A stretch of 51,571 bases of DNA from Neobacillus jeddahensis (GTDB taxonomy: Bacteria; Bacillota; Bacilli; Bacillales; Cytobacillaceae). The notes below the pieces were generated by a model. That model made no database searches and was not told the DNA's origin. It saw only the letters and a program-made list of their open reading frames with translations. Below, piece by piece: positions 44,259 through 51,571 of the stretch (the stretch's first letter is position 1; each line of letters starts with the position of its first letter). The position numbers and the translations under genes were made by a program. The stretch lies in NCBI RefSeq assembly GCF_000612625.1, contig NZ_CCAS010000031.1:1-51571 (forward strand). The letters run 5' to 3'.

Positions 44259-45470
44259 ATGTCTAATCAAATGGATGTCGAAAAAAGAAATCATCGAAAG
44301 TTAGGTCAAGAATTAGAACTGTTTACTTCAATGGAAGAGGCTCCCGGAATGCCTTTTTTCTTACCAAATGGAATGGTGATTCGGAATGAACTTGAAAATT
44401 TCTGGAGAAAAAAACACCACAGGGCAGGCTATCAGGAAATTAAAACACCCATCATGATGAAACAGGAAATGTGGGAACAATCTGGTCATTGGGATCATTA
44501 TCACGAAAATATGTACTTCTCCACAGTGGATGAACAAAATTACGCGATTAAACCGATGAATTGTCCGGGGGCATTATTAATTTTTAACAGTAAGCGAAGA
44601 AGTTATCGAGAATTGCCGATCCGGTTCGCTGAACTGGGATTAGTTCACAGACATGAACTTTCAGGTTCATTAAATGGACTTTTGCGCGTCCGTTCCTTCA
44701 CACAAGACGATGCTCATTTATTTGTTCGCGTGGACCAGATTGAAGCCGAGATTGATCAGGTTCTCGCTTTATTGGATGAATTCTATTCCCATTTTGGGTT
44801 TGAATATAAGGTAGAGCTTTCAACACGGCCAGAAGAATTCATGGGAGCTGAGAATATTTGGGATCAAGCAGAGCATGCGTTAGAGTCCGTTTTAAATGAT
44901 AAAAAGATTAATTATCAAATAAATCCTGGTGATGGTGCTTTTTATGGTCCGAAGATTGATTTTCATATTTTAGACTCACTTGGACGAAGCTGGCAATGCG
45001 GGACGGTCCAATTAGATTTTCAAATGCCACAAAAGTTTCATTGTGCATATGTCGGTGAAGATAATAACCCTCATTGCCCCGTCATGATTCATCGAGCCAT
45101 CTTTGGTTCGGTAGAGCGTTTTATGGCCATTTTAATTGAACATTTTGCCGGGGAATTTCCACTTTGGTTGTCACCAGTGCAAGCTAAGATTATCCCTATT
45201 TCTGATTCACACGCAGCTTATGCAAGTGACGTGAAGTCCGAATTAGAAGCAGCAGGAATACGTGTGGAGGTCGATTTTCGGACAGAAAAAATGGGGTTAA
45301 AAATTAGGGAAGCTGAAAAACAAAAGATCCCTTACATGCTTGTGATTGGTGATCAAGAGATGGAAAACCACTCCTTATCGTTAAGAAAACGAAAAGAAGG
45401 AAACCTCGGTGTGAAGAGCATTCCAGAAACACTAGAATGGTTGGGGAAAGAAATCACTAACGGTAGGTAA
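44259..45470 (+). CDS. thrS: Threonyl-tRNA synthetase lacking the N-terminal editing region
   Basis: The product is 403 residues from ATG 44259, with AGGAGG 7 nt upstream; a longer reading would run into the T-box RNA. It contains only the class II catalytic core and the anticodon-binding domain. Motif 1 lies at 31-48, motif 2 at 131-153, and motif 3 at 283-295 (GSVERFMAILIEH). The zinc ligands C102, H153 and H278 are all present, so it should be active. The TGS and editing (N2) domains of the usual 640-residue ThrRS are absent, so Ser-tRNA-Thr could not be cleared by this enzyme. Tandem T-boxes make it respond to threonine shortage. It is likely a second, inducible ThrRS. Confidence 0.92.
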   Translation: MSNQMDVEKRNHRKLGQELELFTSMEEAPGMPFFLPNGMVIRNELENFWRKKHHRAGYQEIKTPIMMKQEMWEQSGHWDHYHENMYFSTVDEQNYAIKPMNCPGALLIFNSKRRSYRELPIRFAELGLVHRHELSGSLNGLLRVRSFTQDDAHLFVRVDQIEAEIDQVLALLDEFYSHFGFEYKVELSTRPEEFMGAENIWDQAEHALESVLNDKKINYQINPGDGAFYGPKIDFHILDSLGRSWQCGTVQLDFQMPQKFHCAYVGEDNNPHCPVMIHRAIFGSVERFMAILIEHFAGEFPLWLSPVQAKIIPISDSHAAYASDVKSELEAAGIRVEVDFRTEKMGLKIREAEKQKIPYMLVIGDQEMENHSLSLRKRKEGNLGVKSIPETLEWLGKEITNGR

Positions 45471-45479
45471 ACAAGAAGA

Positions 45480-45545
45480 GCCAGGGGGACGGTTCTGGTG
45501 GCCACAATAGTCTCATGAAAGAGCCATGAGAACCGTCCCCCTGGC
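45480..45545. repeat. Family 1 palindromic repeat, full copy
   Basis: Arms GCCAGGGGGACGGTTCT (45480-45496) and AGAACCGTCCCCCTGGC (45529-45545) are perfect 17-bp complements around GGTGGCCAC...GAGCCATG. It begins 9 nt after the thrS stop. No U-run follows. Confidence 0.85.
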
Positions 45546-45753
45546 GGATGCTTCACAATCTCTGAAAAAAAATAAAAGGTTGCTGCTACTCGATTAGTAG
45601 AATTCTTTCGTTGACCAAGGGGACAAGTGACATAAATCCACTCCATCTTCTTTCGTGATATATTCTTGTTTACTTAGCTGTTAAGGATACTCCACGTCAC
45701 CAGATGCACACATCTGCATGAACAGAAAGATATCTTAATATCCGTTTTTTTGT

Positions 45754-46788
45754 TTAAATTAAATATAATTCTTCTAATTTTTTCGCAGAATCTAGAATGG
45801 TGTCCTCAACTGGACGAGGACTCCAATTCAACTGGAGCCTTGCTTTTTCTGATGTATATCGGAATTTTCGTCCTAACATTGGTACTAGCGAACCTAGAGA
45901 TGGATTCATTTTCGCGGCAGCCCTCAAAACAAAATTGGGAATCGTTTTTGTAGGAATGTTTTTTCCGATATCCCCTAATTCCTTTTTTAGAAACCTTGCC
46001 ATATCGTTCATCCACATAAATCCGCTGCTGGCAATATACCTTTGTCCAGCCGCATTTGGATTAGTCATCGCCCGTATATGAAGATCCACTAAATCTCGTA
46101 CATCCACTATCTCAAATCCTATTTTTGGATTTCCAATACCTTTTCCCTGTAATAATCGTTGGATCACTTCAATCGAACTAGTGACCGTTGATGAAAGATT
46201 GGGCCCAAAAATGGCTCCAGGAAGAATAGTTGTTAAGGTTGTTGTTTTACTGTTTTGCTCCTTCATAAAATCCCAGGCTGCTTTTTCAGCAATTGCTTTT
46301 GATTTTCGATATGCATTCAAATTCTTGTCATTGGGGTCAGTCCATAATAACTCATTTATATGTTGATCATTATTAGAAATATCTGGCGTTGCAGCGGCAA
46401 GCGAAGATGTCATGACAACTCTTTCAACTCCCGCATGGGTTGCTTCCCGAAGTACACGAATAGCCCCATCACGAGCAGGACCTACATAAGAATCCAAGTC
46501 TTCATGATTGCCAGTGCTAAGTGGAGAGGCAATATGTAGTACATAATCAACCCCTATGACTGCATCTTTCCACCCTTCATCACTCGTTAAATCAGCGACA
46601 TAAAAAGACAATGAATCCGTATCAATTCCACTATTAAAAAGTGTATTCCGGACATTTTTTTCCTTTTCTTTACTTCTTACAGTTGTCCGAACCTTATATC
46701 CTTGTTTTAAAAGTTCATGAATCGCCCATCCAGCCACAAATCCTGTCCCACCTGTGACCAACACAGTTTTATTTTTTTTGTTAGTCAT
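45754..46788 (-). CDS. Extended SDR, dihydroflavonol-4-reductase-like NAD(P)-dependent reductase
   Basis: The product is 344 residues from ATG 46788, with GGAGG 8 nt upstream; two earlier ATG codons overlap the ribosome site. The Rossmann motif TGGTGFVAG lies at 12-20 and the catalytic Y160-x3-K164 (YRKSK) with Ser in MTSSLAA (127-133). It resembles dihydroflavonol/cinnamoyl-CoA-like aldehyde or ketone reductases of bacteria; the substrate is unknown. It is divergent from the TetR regulator at 46937, with a long inverted repeat between, and is probably repressed by it. Confidence 0.88.
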   Translation of the reverse strand: MTNKKNKTVLVTGGTGFVAGWAIHELLKQGYKVRTTVRSKEKEKNVRNTLFNSGIDTDSLSFYVADLTSDEGWKDAVIGVDYVLHIASPLSTGNHEDLDSYVGPARDGAIRVLREATHAGVERVVMTSSLAAATPDISNNDQHINELLWTDPNDKNLNAYRKSKAIAEKAAWDFMKEQNSKTTTLTTILPGAIFGPNLSSTVTSSIEVIQRLLQGKGIGNPKIGFEIVDVRDLVDLHIRAMTNPNAAGQRYIASSGFMWMNDMARFLKKELGDIGKNIPTKTIPNFVLRAAAKMNPSLGSLVPMLGRKFRYTSEKARLQLNWSPRPVEDTILDSAKKLEELYLI

Positions 46789-46842
46789 AACCATGGCCTC
46801 CATAATTTTTTTTATTACATGCTTGTAGATTACAATATAAAA

Positions 46843-46886
46843 TTAACAAAATCAACATTTTTTATTAATTATGTTCATTTTGTTAA
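46843..46886. promoter_or_regulatory. Long inverted repeat between SDR and TetR genes
   Basis: TTAACAAAATCAACAT (46843-46858) and ATGTTCATTTTGTTAA (46871-46886) are complementary at 15 of 16 positions. This is the probable TetR operator. Confidence 0.65.
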
Positions 46887-46936
46887 AACTATTCATTATG
46901 GTATACTTGTGGTAACTTGTAATGGGGTGAGAATGA

Positions 46937-47605
46937 ATGATTACAGAAAATGAACGTAGAGAACAGATGATTAATAAAATCAATGATGAAGTCGTGAAAA
47001 ATGGATTTAAAACACTAACAATGGATGGTATCGCGAAGGTAATGGGGATTAGTCGTGGTAAATTATACCAATACTTTTCTTCTAAAGATGAAGTAATTGA
47101 AGCTGTTGTAGCCCGTTACATACAATATATAGAGAAAAAATCAATTCTTGGAAGTCCTAATGAGAAGCAGGAATTTATAGATGAATTCATTTCAATTTAT
47201 TTTCAAAATATAATACTAGCAGGTTCAACTTCTGATATTTTTGCAAATGATTTACGAAATGTATATCCGAGTTTGTATCAGAAGTTCTCAGATGCAATGG
47301 CTAAACGTAATCTTGTAATTCAGGAATTTTATGAAATAGGAATGAAAAAAGGGGTATTCAATCAAGGAATGAATGCTCAATTACTTAATATACAAGACCA
47401 AACAATGCTAGCCGTATTAGTGCTTCCCCAATTTTTATTTTCACATCGTTTAGAACCATCTCAGGCAATTCGAGACTATCTACGATTGCGTATTTTAGGA
47501 ATCATAGCACCAGAACAGCAGCATTTAGTGAATCATGAAAATGTAGAATCCCAGATTAAACATCTTGATGAAAAATTCAGACGAGTTTTTCTAGAAAAAC
47601 TGTAA
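46937..47605 (+). CDS. TetR family regulator linked to the SDR gene
   Basis: The 222-residue protein has a TetR DNA-binding domain (about 6-55): IAKVMGISRGKLYQYFSSKDEVIEAVV, whose GKLYQYF is the recognition-helix signature. The rest is a helical ligand domain. GGGGTGAGA precedes the ATG. It is divergent from the SDR reductase gene, with a 16-bp inverted repeat in the shared promoter region. A family 1 repeat follows 5 nt after its stop. Ligand unknown. Confidence 0.9.
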   Translation: MITENERREQMINKINDEVVKNGFKTLTMDGIAKVMGISRGKLYQYFSSKDEVIEAVVARYIQYIEKKSILGSPNEKQEFIDEFISIYFQNIILAGSTSDIFANDLRNVYPSLYQKFSDAMAKRNLVIQEFYEIGMKKGVFNQGMNAQLLNIQDQTMLAVLVLPQFLFSHRLEPSQAIRDYLRLRILGIIAPEQQHLVNHENVESQIKHLDEKFRRVFLEKL

Positions 47606-47610
47606 AGAGG

Positions 47611-47678
47611 AGCCAGGGGGACGGTTCTGATGGCCACACTAATTTCATGAAGGAGCCATGAGAACCGTCCCTGTGGCT
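47611..47678. repeat. Family 1 palindromic repeat, full copy
   Basis: Arms AGCCAGGGGGACGGTTCT (47611-47628) and AGAACCGTCCCTGTGGCT (47661-47678) with two mismatches. It lies between the TetR stop and the end of the truncated DHFR-family gene. Confidence 0.85.
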
Positions 47679-47681
47679 ACT

Positions 47682-47834
47682 TTAAATCGTATCAATTTGA
47701 TTCAGGAAATTAGTGAAACCCATCTCAGGGTCCATAATGCACCAATCAACTTCTCCATTTTTCCCTTCAATAAAACCATCTAAAGTAACGGCCAAATCTA
47801 AAATTATTCTTCTCTGTTTTACGTTATTTAACAT
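47682..47834 (-). pseudogene. N-terminal fragment of a DHFR/RibD-like reductase
   Basis: The frame from ATG 47834 (AAAGGAGG upstream) encodes 50 residues. RRIILDLAVTLDGFIEGKNG and DWCIMDPEMGF are the N-terminal strand and cofactor loop of the DHFR-related RibD C-terminal domain family (YyaP/YwjB-like, normally about 180 residues). It stops after NQIDTI, where full-length members continue with a GR.T.E segment, and the family 1 repeat begins within 4 nt. About 130 residues are missing. Its start lies just past the MFS gene stop, so they were one operon. Confidence 0.75.
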
Positions 47835-47847
47835 AACTATTCCTCCT

Positions 47848-49110
47848 TTAATCAGCGTTGTTTCGTTGTCCTGCAATCGGACGCTTTTCCTTCATCATCA
47901 TCACGCCGACCAAGCCAATCACCGAAAAGATCACTGGGGTAATGAAACCGTAGAAATATGCCTGACTTAAACTGCCTGAATCAGTCTGAAAATGATCCAA
48001 TACCTTTCCGAAAATGGTTGGCAGCAAGACGGCGCTTAGAAACCCACCTGTATTAGCAAACCCAGAAGCAAGGCCTGATTCGTTAATTGGAAATGACTGA
48101 CGAACGGCAGCAAACGTTAAGGCATTGGCTCCATAGGCAAGACCAATCACAAAGAACAGCATTGTTAGCAGGAAAAATGGCGGATTCCCCCTAAAAAAGA
48201 GAAACGTTGACCAACTCAATAATAGAATGATATGCACAACCACATAAGGTCGTTTTATCATTGCTAACCGACTTGAAATCCAACTAGATAAAGGCGCACC
48301 AATCAATGCCCCGATTAGACCAAGCAAGATGAGCTGACTCGCATTTGAACGTGTCATACCATACAGATTCATCCCAAAGGGCACGGCCCACGAACCGATG
48401 AATCCTACATACGTTCCGACAATCCCAAAGTGACAAAAAAATAAAGCCCATCCCTGCCGGCTCGAAAAGATTCTTCGCAGTAAAACCAACGTTTTATCCT
48501 GTTTTTTTACAACGAACGGTTCAATAGAAAAGAGCTGCTTTGGCTTTTTCAATAGGACAACATAAAGGAGGATCCCGCATAGACATAGAAGCAGTCCCGC
48601 AGAAAAAAACGCGGCTCTCCAACCAAGGAAGTCAATCCATAAGGAGAACGGTACGGTTGCCAAAAGGAAACCCAGACTTCCTGTCATTGCCGCAAGTCCA
48701 ATCAATCTGACAAATTCCTTTACCTTAAACCATTGGCTCAAAATTAACACCATATTGACCCAAATTGTTGCATCCCCTGTCCCGGTCAGGATTCTGGCCA
48801 AAAACAGAACAGATTCATGCGTACCTAAGCTATAAATGATGGTGCCTAAGCCTGTAAGGAGCGCCCCTATTATGAGAAAAAAATTAGGACCAAACCGATC
48901 TGCCAACATTCCCATCGGAATTTGCAAGCCGGTGTAGACAAAAAATTGGATACTCGTCAGTAGCCCAATTGTTGAGGCAGTTACATGAAAATCCTTCATT
49001 ACCTCATTTGTAATCAATCCCGGGGCGGTTCGCTGGCTCGCCATTAATAAATATGTAAACATGACAGAAGCAAAGACAATCCATCTAAACCTGCTATTTT
49101 GTTTATCCAT
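47848..49110 (-). CDS. MFS transporter
   Basis: The 420-residue protein has 12 predicted helices. GMLADRFGPNFFLI (about 67-80) is the loop 2-3 motif A; WIDFLGWRAAFFSAGLL and the following halves fit the ACS/NarK-like part of the superfamily. GGGGTAGAAATCA precedes the ATG. A truncated DHFR-family gene follows closely. The transported compound cannot be told. It lies convergent to TetR 46937 and divergent from the DUF2809 fragment. Confidence 0.85.
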   Translation of the reverse strand: MDKQNSRFRWIVFASVMFTYLLMASQRTAPGLITNEVMKDFHVTASTIGLLTSIQFFVYTGLQIPMGMLADRFGPNFFLIIGALLTGLGTIIYSLGTHESVLFLARILTGTGDATIWVNMVLILSQWFKVKEFVRLIGLAAMTGSLGFLLATVPFSLWIDFLGWRAAFFSAGLLLCLCGILLYVVLLKKPKQLFSIEPFVVKKQDKTLVLLRRIFSSRQGWALFFCHFGIVGTYVGFIGSWAVPFGMNLYGMTRSNASQLILLGLIGALIGAPLSSWISSRLAMIKRPYVVVHIILLLSWSTFLFFRGNPPFFLLTMLFFVIGLAYGANALTFAAVRQSFPINESGLASGFANTGGFLSAVLLPTIFGKVLDHFQTDSGSLSQAYFYGFITPVIFSVIGLVGVMMMKEKRPIAGQRNNAD

Positions 49111-49284
49111 TGATTTCTACCCCTGATAGTTTTTACTTTTATATATATGGATTTCGTGAGATAGTAGAAATCTATTTTTAAAAAGTAAGGGGTCACCGTT
49201 CGGCCCTTCATGATAAAATAACAATACATTGGATTCCCTCCATTCATACGAATGGGAGAGGCTGAATCGATTCTATAAAGAAGA

Positions 49285-49590
49285 GTGATCGACTTGACGT
49301 TAACGAACAAACCAATGAACACATTATCTAATAAAAACAGGCTGGCCTATATCGTCGCCGTTCTCATCACCATTTTATTAGGACTGGCCTCTAGAAAATT
49401 TAGCCAGCTGCTTCTGTCCTTTATTGCTCAGAATGGCGGAGATACTCTCTGGGCGATGATGGTTTATTTTGGATGGCGCTTCTTCCTCGTCCGCAGAAAA
49501 CTCCTAACAGCCGGTATATTGATTGCTGCTAGCTTGGATGGACCAGGGGGACGGTTCTGGTGGCCCACTCATCTCATTAAAAAGCCATGA
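49285..49590 (+). pseudogene. DUF2809 gene truncated by a family 1 repeat
   Basis: Residues up to about 83 match the N-terminal part of DUF2809 membrane proteins (RLAYIVAVLITILLGLASR, GGDTLWAMMVYFGWRFF). At 49541 the frame enters a family 1 repeat and ends with repeat-encoded residues (DGPGGRFWWPTHL). The C-terminal helix with the family's conserved SQ.YQAPW-type motif is missing. Start is GTG 49285 or, with better spacing from AAGAAGAG, TTG 49294. Confidence 0.7.
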
Positions 49591-49606
49591 GAACCGTCCC
49601 CCTGGC
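49541..49606. repeat. Family 1 palindromic repeat, full copy
   Basis: Arms GACCAGGGGGACGGTTCT (49541-49558) and AGAACCGTCCCCCTGGC (49590-49606). The 5' arm lies inside the truncated DUF2809 reading frame; the 3' arm is 11 nt from the stop of the minus-strand YeiL-type gene. Confidence 0.85.
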
Positions 49607-49616
49607 TCACCATGGC

Positions 49617-50288
49617 TTATTCATTCAGCAACACCCTGGCAAGTCCCTCTAGTTCGTTGAGCTGTTGGATGCGATAGTGTCGGCCTTCTTTTTTCAAATA
49701 GCCTTTTTCGCAGAATTGTGCCAGCACATATAATAAGTGGCGGTAGGAGACGCCTAAAAAATCACAAACGGTGACGTGTTTCTCCTTATAGATCTCCGCA
49801 TCTGCTGTTTGCAAAATAAAATCAGCAAGCCGGTTTTCTAGCGGGAAGGAGAGGCTTTGCGTGTATTTGGCCGCCATTTGAGTGGATTTTACACTTAAGA
49901 ACTTCGCCAGTTCACGAAGAAAGGCTGCATCTTCAAGCATTTTGGCACGACAGCGATGAAAAGGAATTGCAAAGCAAATCATCGTGGTGGAGGCTTGAAT
50001 CCCCTTCGTATAATAAATCGGATTTAATAATTCCATTTCCCCGAAGAAATCTTCCTCTTTGATAAAATTAATTAAGCTGACCTTTCCATTTTGATGCGTC
50101 ACATAAATTTTTGCCTTTCCTTCAATGACATAAAATAAGAAATCCGGACGCATACCTTCTTGAATAATCCATTCATCCCGTTTATATTCATGCACTTCTA
50201 GGAACTCTTCAATCGGAAAAGAGAATAAATTCCCAATCGAATATTCCTCCAAATAACGCTGCCTTTTCTCAGTTCTATAAATTTCCAT
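49617..50288 (-). CDS. YeiL-type Crp/Fnr family transcriptional regulator
   Basis: The product is 223 residues from ATG 50288 (GGAGGAG 5 nt upstream; an earlier start at 50318 lies in the operator). Residues about 20-130 form the cyclic-nucleotide-binding-like barrel (IIQEGMRPDFLFYVIEGKAK, FFGEMELLN). A Crp-type helix-turn-helix lies at about 165-210 (VTVCDFLGVSYRHLLYVLAQ). The family matches YeiL, a nitrogen/stationary-phase regulator in enterics; here the effector is unknown. An 18-bp perfect palindrome lies between it and the divergent MFS gene. Confidence 0.82.
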   Translation of the reverse strand: MEIYRTEKRQRYLEEYSIGNLFSFPIEEFLEVHEYKRDEWIIQEGMRPDFLFYVIEGKAKIYVTHQNGKVSLINFIKEEDFFGEMELLNPIYYTKGIQASTTMICFAIPFHRCRAKMLEDAAFLRELAKFLSVKSTQMAAKYTQSLSFPLENRLADFILQTADAEIYKEKHVTVCDFLGVSYRHLLYVLAQFCEKGYLKKEGRHYRIQQLNELEGLARVLLNE

Positions 50289-50302
50289 TAATCTCCTCCA
50301 AA

Positions 50303-50320
50303 ATATGAGATATCTCATAT
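50303..50320. promoter_or_regulatory. Palindromic operator between YeiL-type and MFS genes
   Basis: ATATGAGATATCTCATAT, a perfect 18-bp palindrome about 15 nt upstream of the YeiL-type start and 48 nt upstream of the MFS start. Confidence 0.7.
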
Positions 50321-50367
50321 TATTGTACGTTTCTCCATGTTATGATGCAAACATTGGAGGGGTAAGA

Positions 50368-51555
50368 ATGAATTCACAACGATGGATGAACAGACAATTT
50401 TTTAGTTTTTTTATCACATGGGGAGTTTTTCTACCGTATTGGACAGGGTGGATGATTCATACAAAAGGAATGACGGTTTCACAAGCTAGTTTGATTATGA
50501 GCCTTGGGCTAGTAGTCCGCGGCCTTTCTACATTATTTGTCTTTCCTTATTTATCGGGGAAATTTAGCAGTAGAACCTTACTAAACGGGATGGCAATCGG
50601 CACGTTACTATCTCTTCTATGCAGTTTTCCAGCAAACTCTTATACGAGTTTATTAGTTGTCACCTTACTGTTGCATTTCTTTTATCCGAGCTTAATGCCG
50701 GCATTAGATAGCGTAGCAGGCATCCTTGTCCAAAATAAGCAATTACGAGATTACGGGAAGAGCCGCTCATGGGGGTCCATTGGCTTTGTCGTATCGGGGA
50801 TGTTGTTGACGGTCTTTACAGGAGCGCTTGGAGATAAAGTAATTTTATGGGCGTTACTACTTGGCATAATGGTATTCATTGCCCTTTGTTTCTTGCCTGC
50901 CCCTGTTGTATTAATGGAAAAACCACAAGCTACTAAAATGAAAAAAGGCGGGATGCTGCAATTATTTCGCATCAAATACTTTGGCCTCGTGCTAGTGATT
51001 GTGATATTACTGCAAGCGGCACACGCGTCCTATTACAACTATGGCTATATTTTTTTACAAGAAATCCAGGCACCCAAATATTTAATTGGCATGATTCTTA
51101 ACATAGCTGTGCTGGCAGAAATCATTTTCTTCTTAATCGCTGACCGAGTCTTTCACAAATTTTCAGTTGGCTCCTTGCTGACACTTGCGGCATTGGGATC
51201 AACAGTAAGATGGATCCTGATATTTCTCTTTCCCAATATTATTGTTTTCTGTATCGCCCAAACCTTGCATGCCTGTTCATTTGCGATGGGACATTATGCG
51301 TTTATGAAATACTTAACCAAGTATATTCCACAAGCACAGATTCCGAATGCACAAGGGATGTATTCAGCACTGGCACTAAGTTGGAGTACAGCGGTGTTCA
51401 CCTTCTTCGGCGGATATTTATATGAAATTGAGCCAAAATACGCCTTTTTCGGCATGATCATTTGCACCATCCCATCGATGCTGCTTGCAATATTCTATCG
51501 GAAATTGGAAAACAAACACAAAAAGGGCCTGTCCCCCACTGCTTTAATACATTAA
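50368..51555 (+). CDS. HcaT-like MFS transporter (MFS_1-like/PPP family)
   Basis: The product is 395 residues from ATG 50368 (GGAGGGGTAAGA directly upstream; an earlier ATG at 50305 lies in the operator). It has 12 helices. FFSFFITWGVFLPYWTGWM at the N-terminus, the DYGKSRSWGSIGFVVSG segment and the overall length match the HcaT/3-phenylpropionate-type family (YRxWGSIGF motif). The last few codons overlap a family 3 palindromic repeat, so the C-terminus SPTALIH may be repeat-derived. It is divergent from the YeiL-type regulator, which probably controls it. Substrate unknown. Confidence 0.85.
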   Translation: MNSQRWMNRQFFSFFITWGVFLPYWTGWMIHTKGMTVSQASLIMSLGLVVRGLSTLFVFPYLSGKFSSRTLLNGMAIGTLLSLLCSFPANSYTSLLVVTLLLHFFYPSLMPALDSVAGILVQNKQLRDYGKSRSWGSIGFVVSGMLLTVFTGALGDKVILWALLLGIMVFIALCFLPAPVVLMEKPQATKMKKGGMLQLFRIKYFGLVLVIVILLQAAHASYYNYGYIFLQEIQAPKYLIGMILNIAVLAEIIFFLIADRVFHKFSVGSLLTLAALGSTVRWILIFLFPNIIVFCIAQTLHACSFAMGHYAFMKYLTKYIPQAQIPNAQGMYSALALSWSTAVFTFFGGYLYEIEPKYAFFGMIICTIPSMLLAIFYRKLENKHKKGLSPTALIH

Positions 51556-51571
51556 ACCAGCGGGGGTCAGG
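51527..51571. repeat. Family 3 palindromic repeat, cut by the window edge
   Basis: GGGCCTGTCCCCCACTGC pairs with GCGGGGGTCAGG; it matches the element at 25190 and overlaps the stop of the MFS gene. Confidence 0.65.

Overview
This window looks like chromosomal DNA from a low-GC, motile, Gram-positive Bacillaceae species, of the Bacillus/Neobacillus/Peribacillus type. The evidence is strong AGGAGG ribosome binding sites, frequent GTG/TTG starts, T-box control of a tRNA synthetase, a SigD-type promoter, lipoprotein signal peptides and an ABC sugar importer without its own ATPase. No rRNA, tRNA, CRISPR array or intact transposase was seen. The region is accessory-rich, with many small regulator/transporter pairs, several decayed genes and at least three families of dispersed palindromic repeats.

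Layout. 1-3140 (minus) is a three-gene overlapping operon with the architecture of an ABC-three-component (ABC-3C) conflict system: nuclease-like effector, middle component and Rad50-like ATPase, the last running off the window. 3141-8900 holds a DUF4230 membrane protein, a small hypothetical protein with a decayed partner, a GNAT acetyltransferase, an AmiS/UreI channel with an odd leader and an LprI-like lipoprotein. 8900-11265 is an isolated phage-type replication module (initiator, G39P-like loader, DnaB helicase). 12036-15764 has a cold-shock protein, an MFS pump preceded by a macrolide-type leader peptide and attenuator, and a DUF4153-like membrane protein. 15985-19761 is a decayed operon (YczE/YitT-like protein with a frameshift, adenine deaminase with an in-frame amber codon) under a LacI-type regulator with visible operators.

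19979-36402 contains MarR/membrane protein, vWA lipoprotein/membrane protein, DUF3231, DHA2 pump/TetR, a retropepsin-like protease with a small partner, a YjeM-type permease, a wrecked Na+/H+ antiporter, a chemotaxis receptor with a SigD promoter, and a divergent MocR/PNPOx-like pair. 36458-43327 is a beta-glucoside locus (GH1, ROK kinase, LacI regulator, two permeases, binding protein). 43642-45470 is a threonyl-tRNA synthetase lacking the editing region, behind two tandem T-box riboswitches. The remainder has an SDR/TetR pair, an MFS gene with a truncated DHFR-family gene, a truncated DUF2809 gene, and a divergent YeiL-type regulator and MFS pair.

How genes work together. The sugar locus suggests ABC uptake of a beta-glucoside, ATP-dependent phosphorylation by the BglK-like ROK kinase and cleavage by a phospho-beta-glucosidase, i.e. 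a route that avoids the PTS. The efflux genes are controlled by local repressors or, in one case, apparently by ribosome stalling. A second, degraded copy of the small protein/retropepsin module lies 23 kb from the intact one. Several genes end at or inside a hairpin repeat, which suggests that repeat insertion or repeat-associated deletion shaped this region. All functional assignments come from reading motifs; no database search was run.
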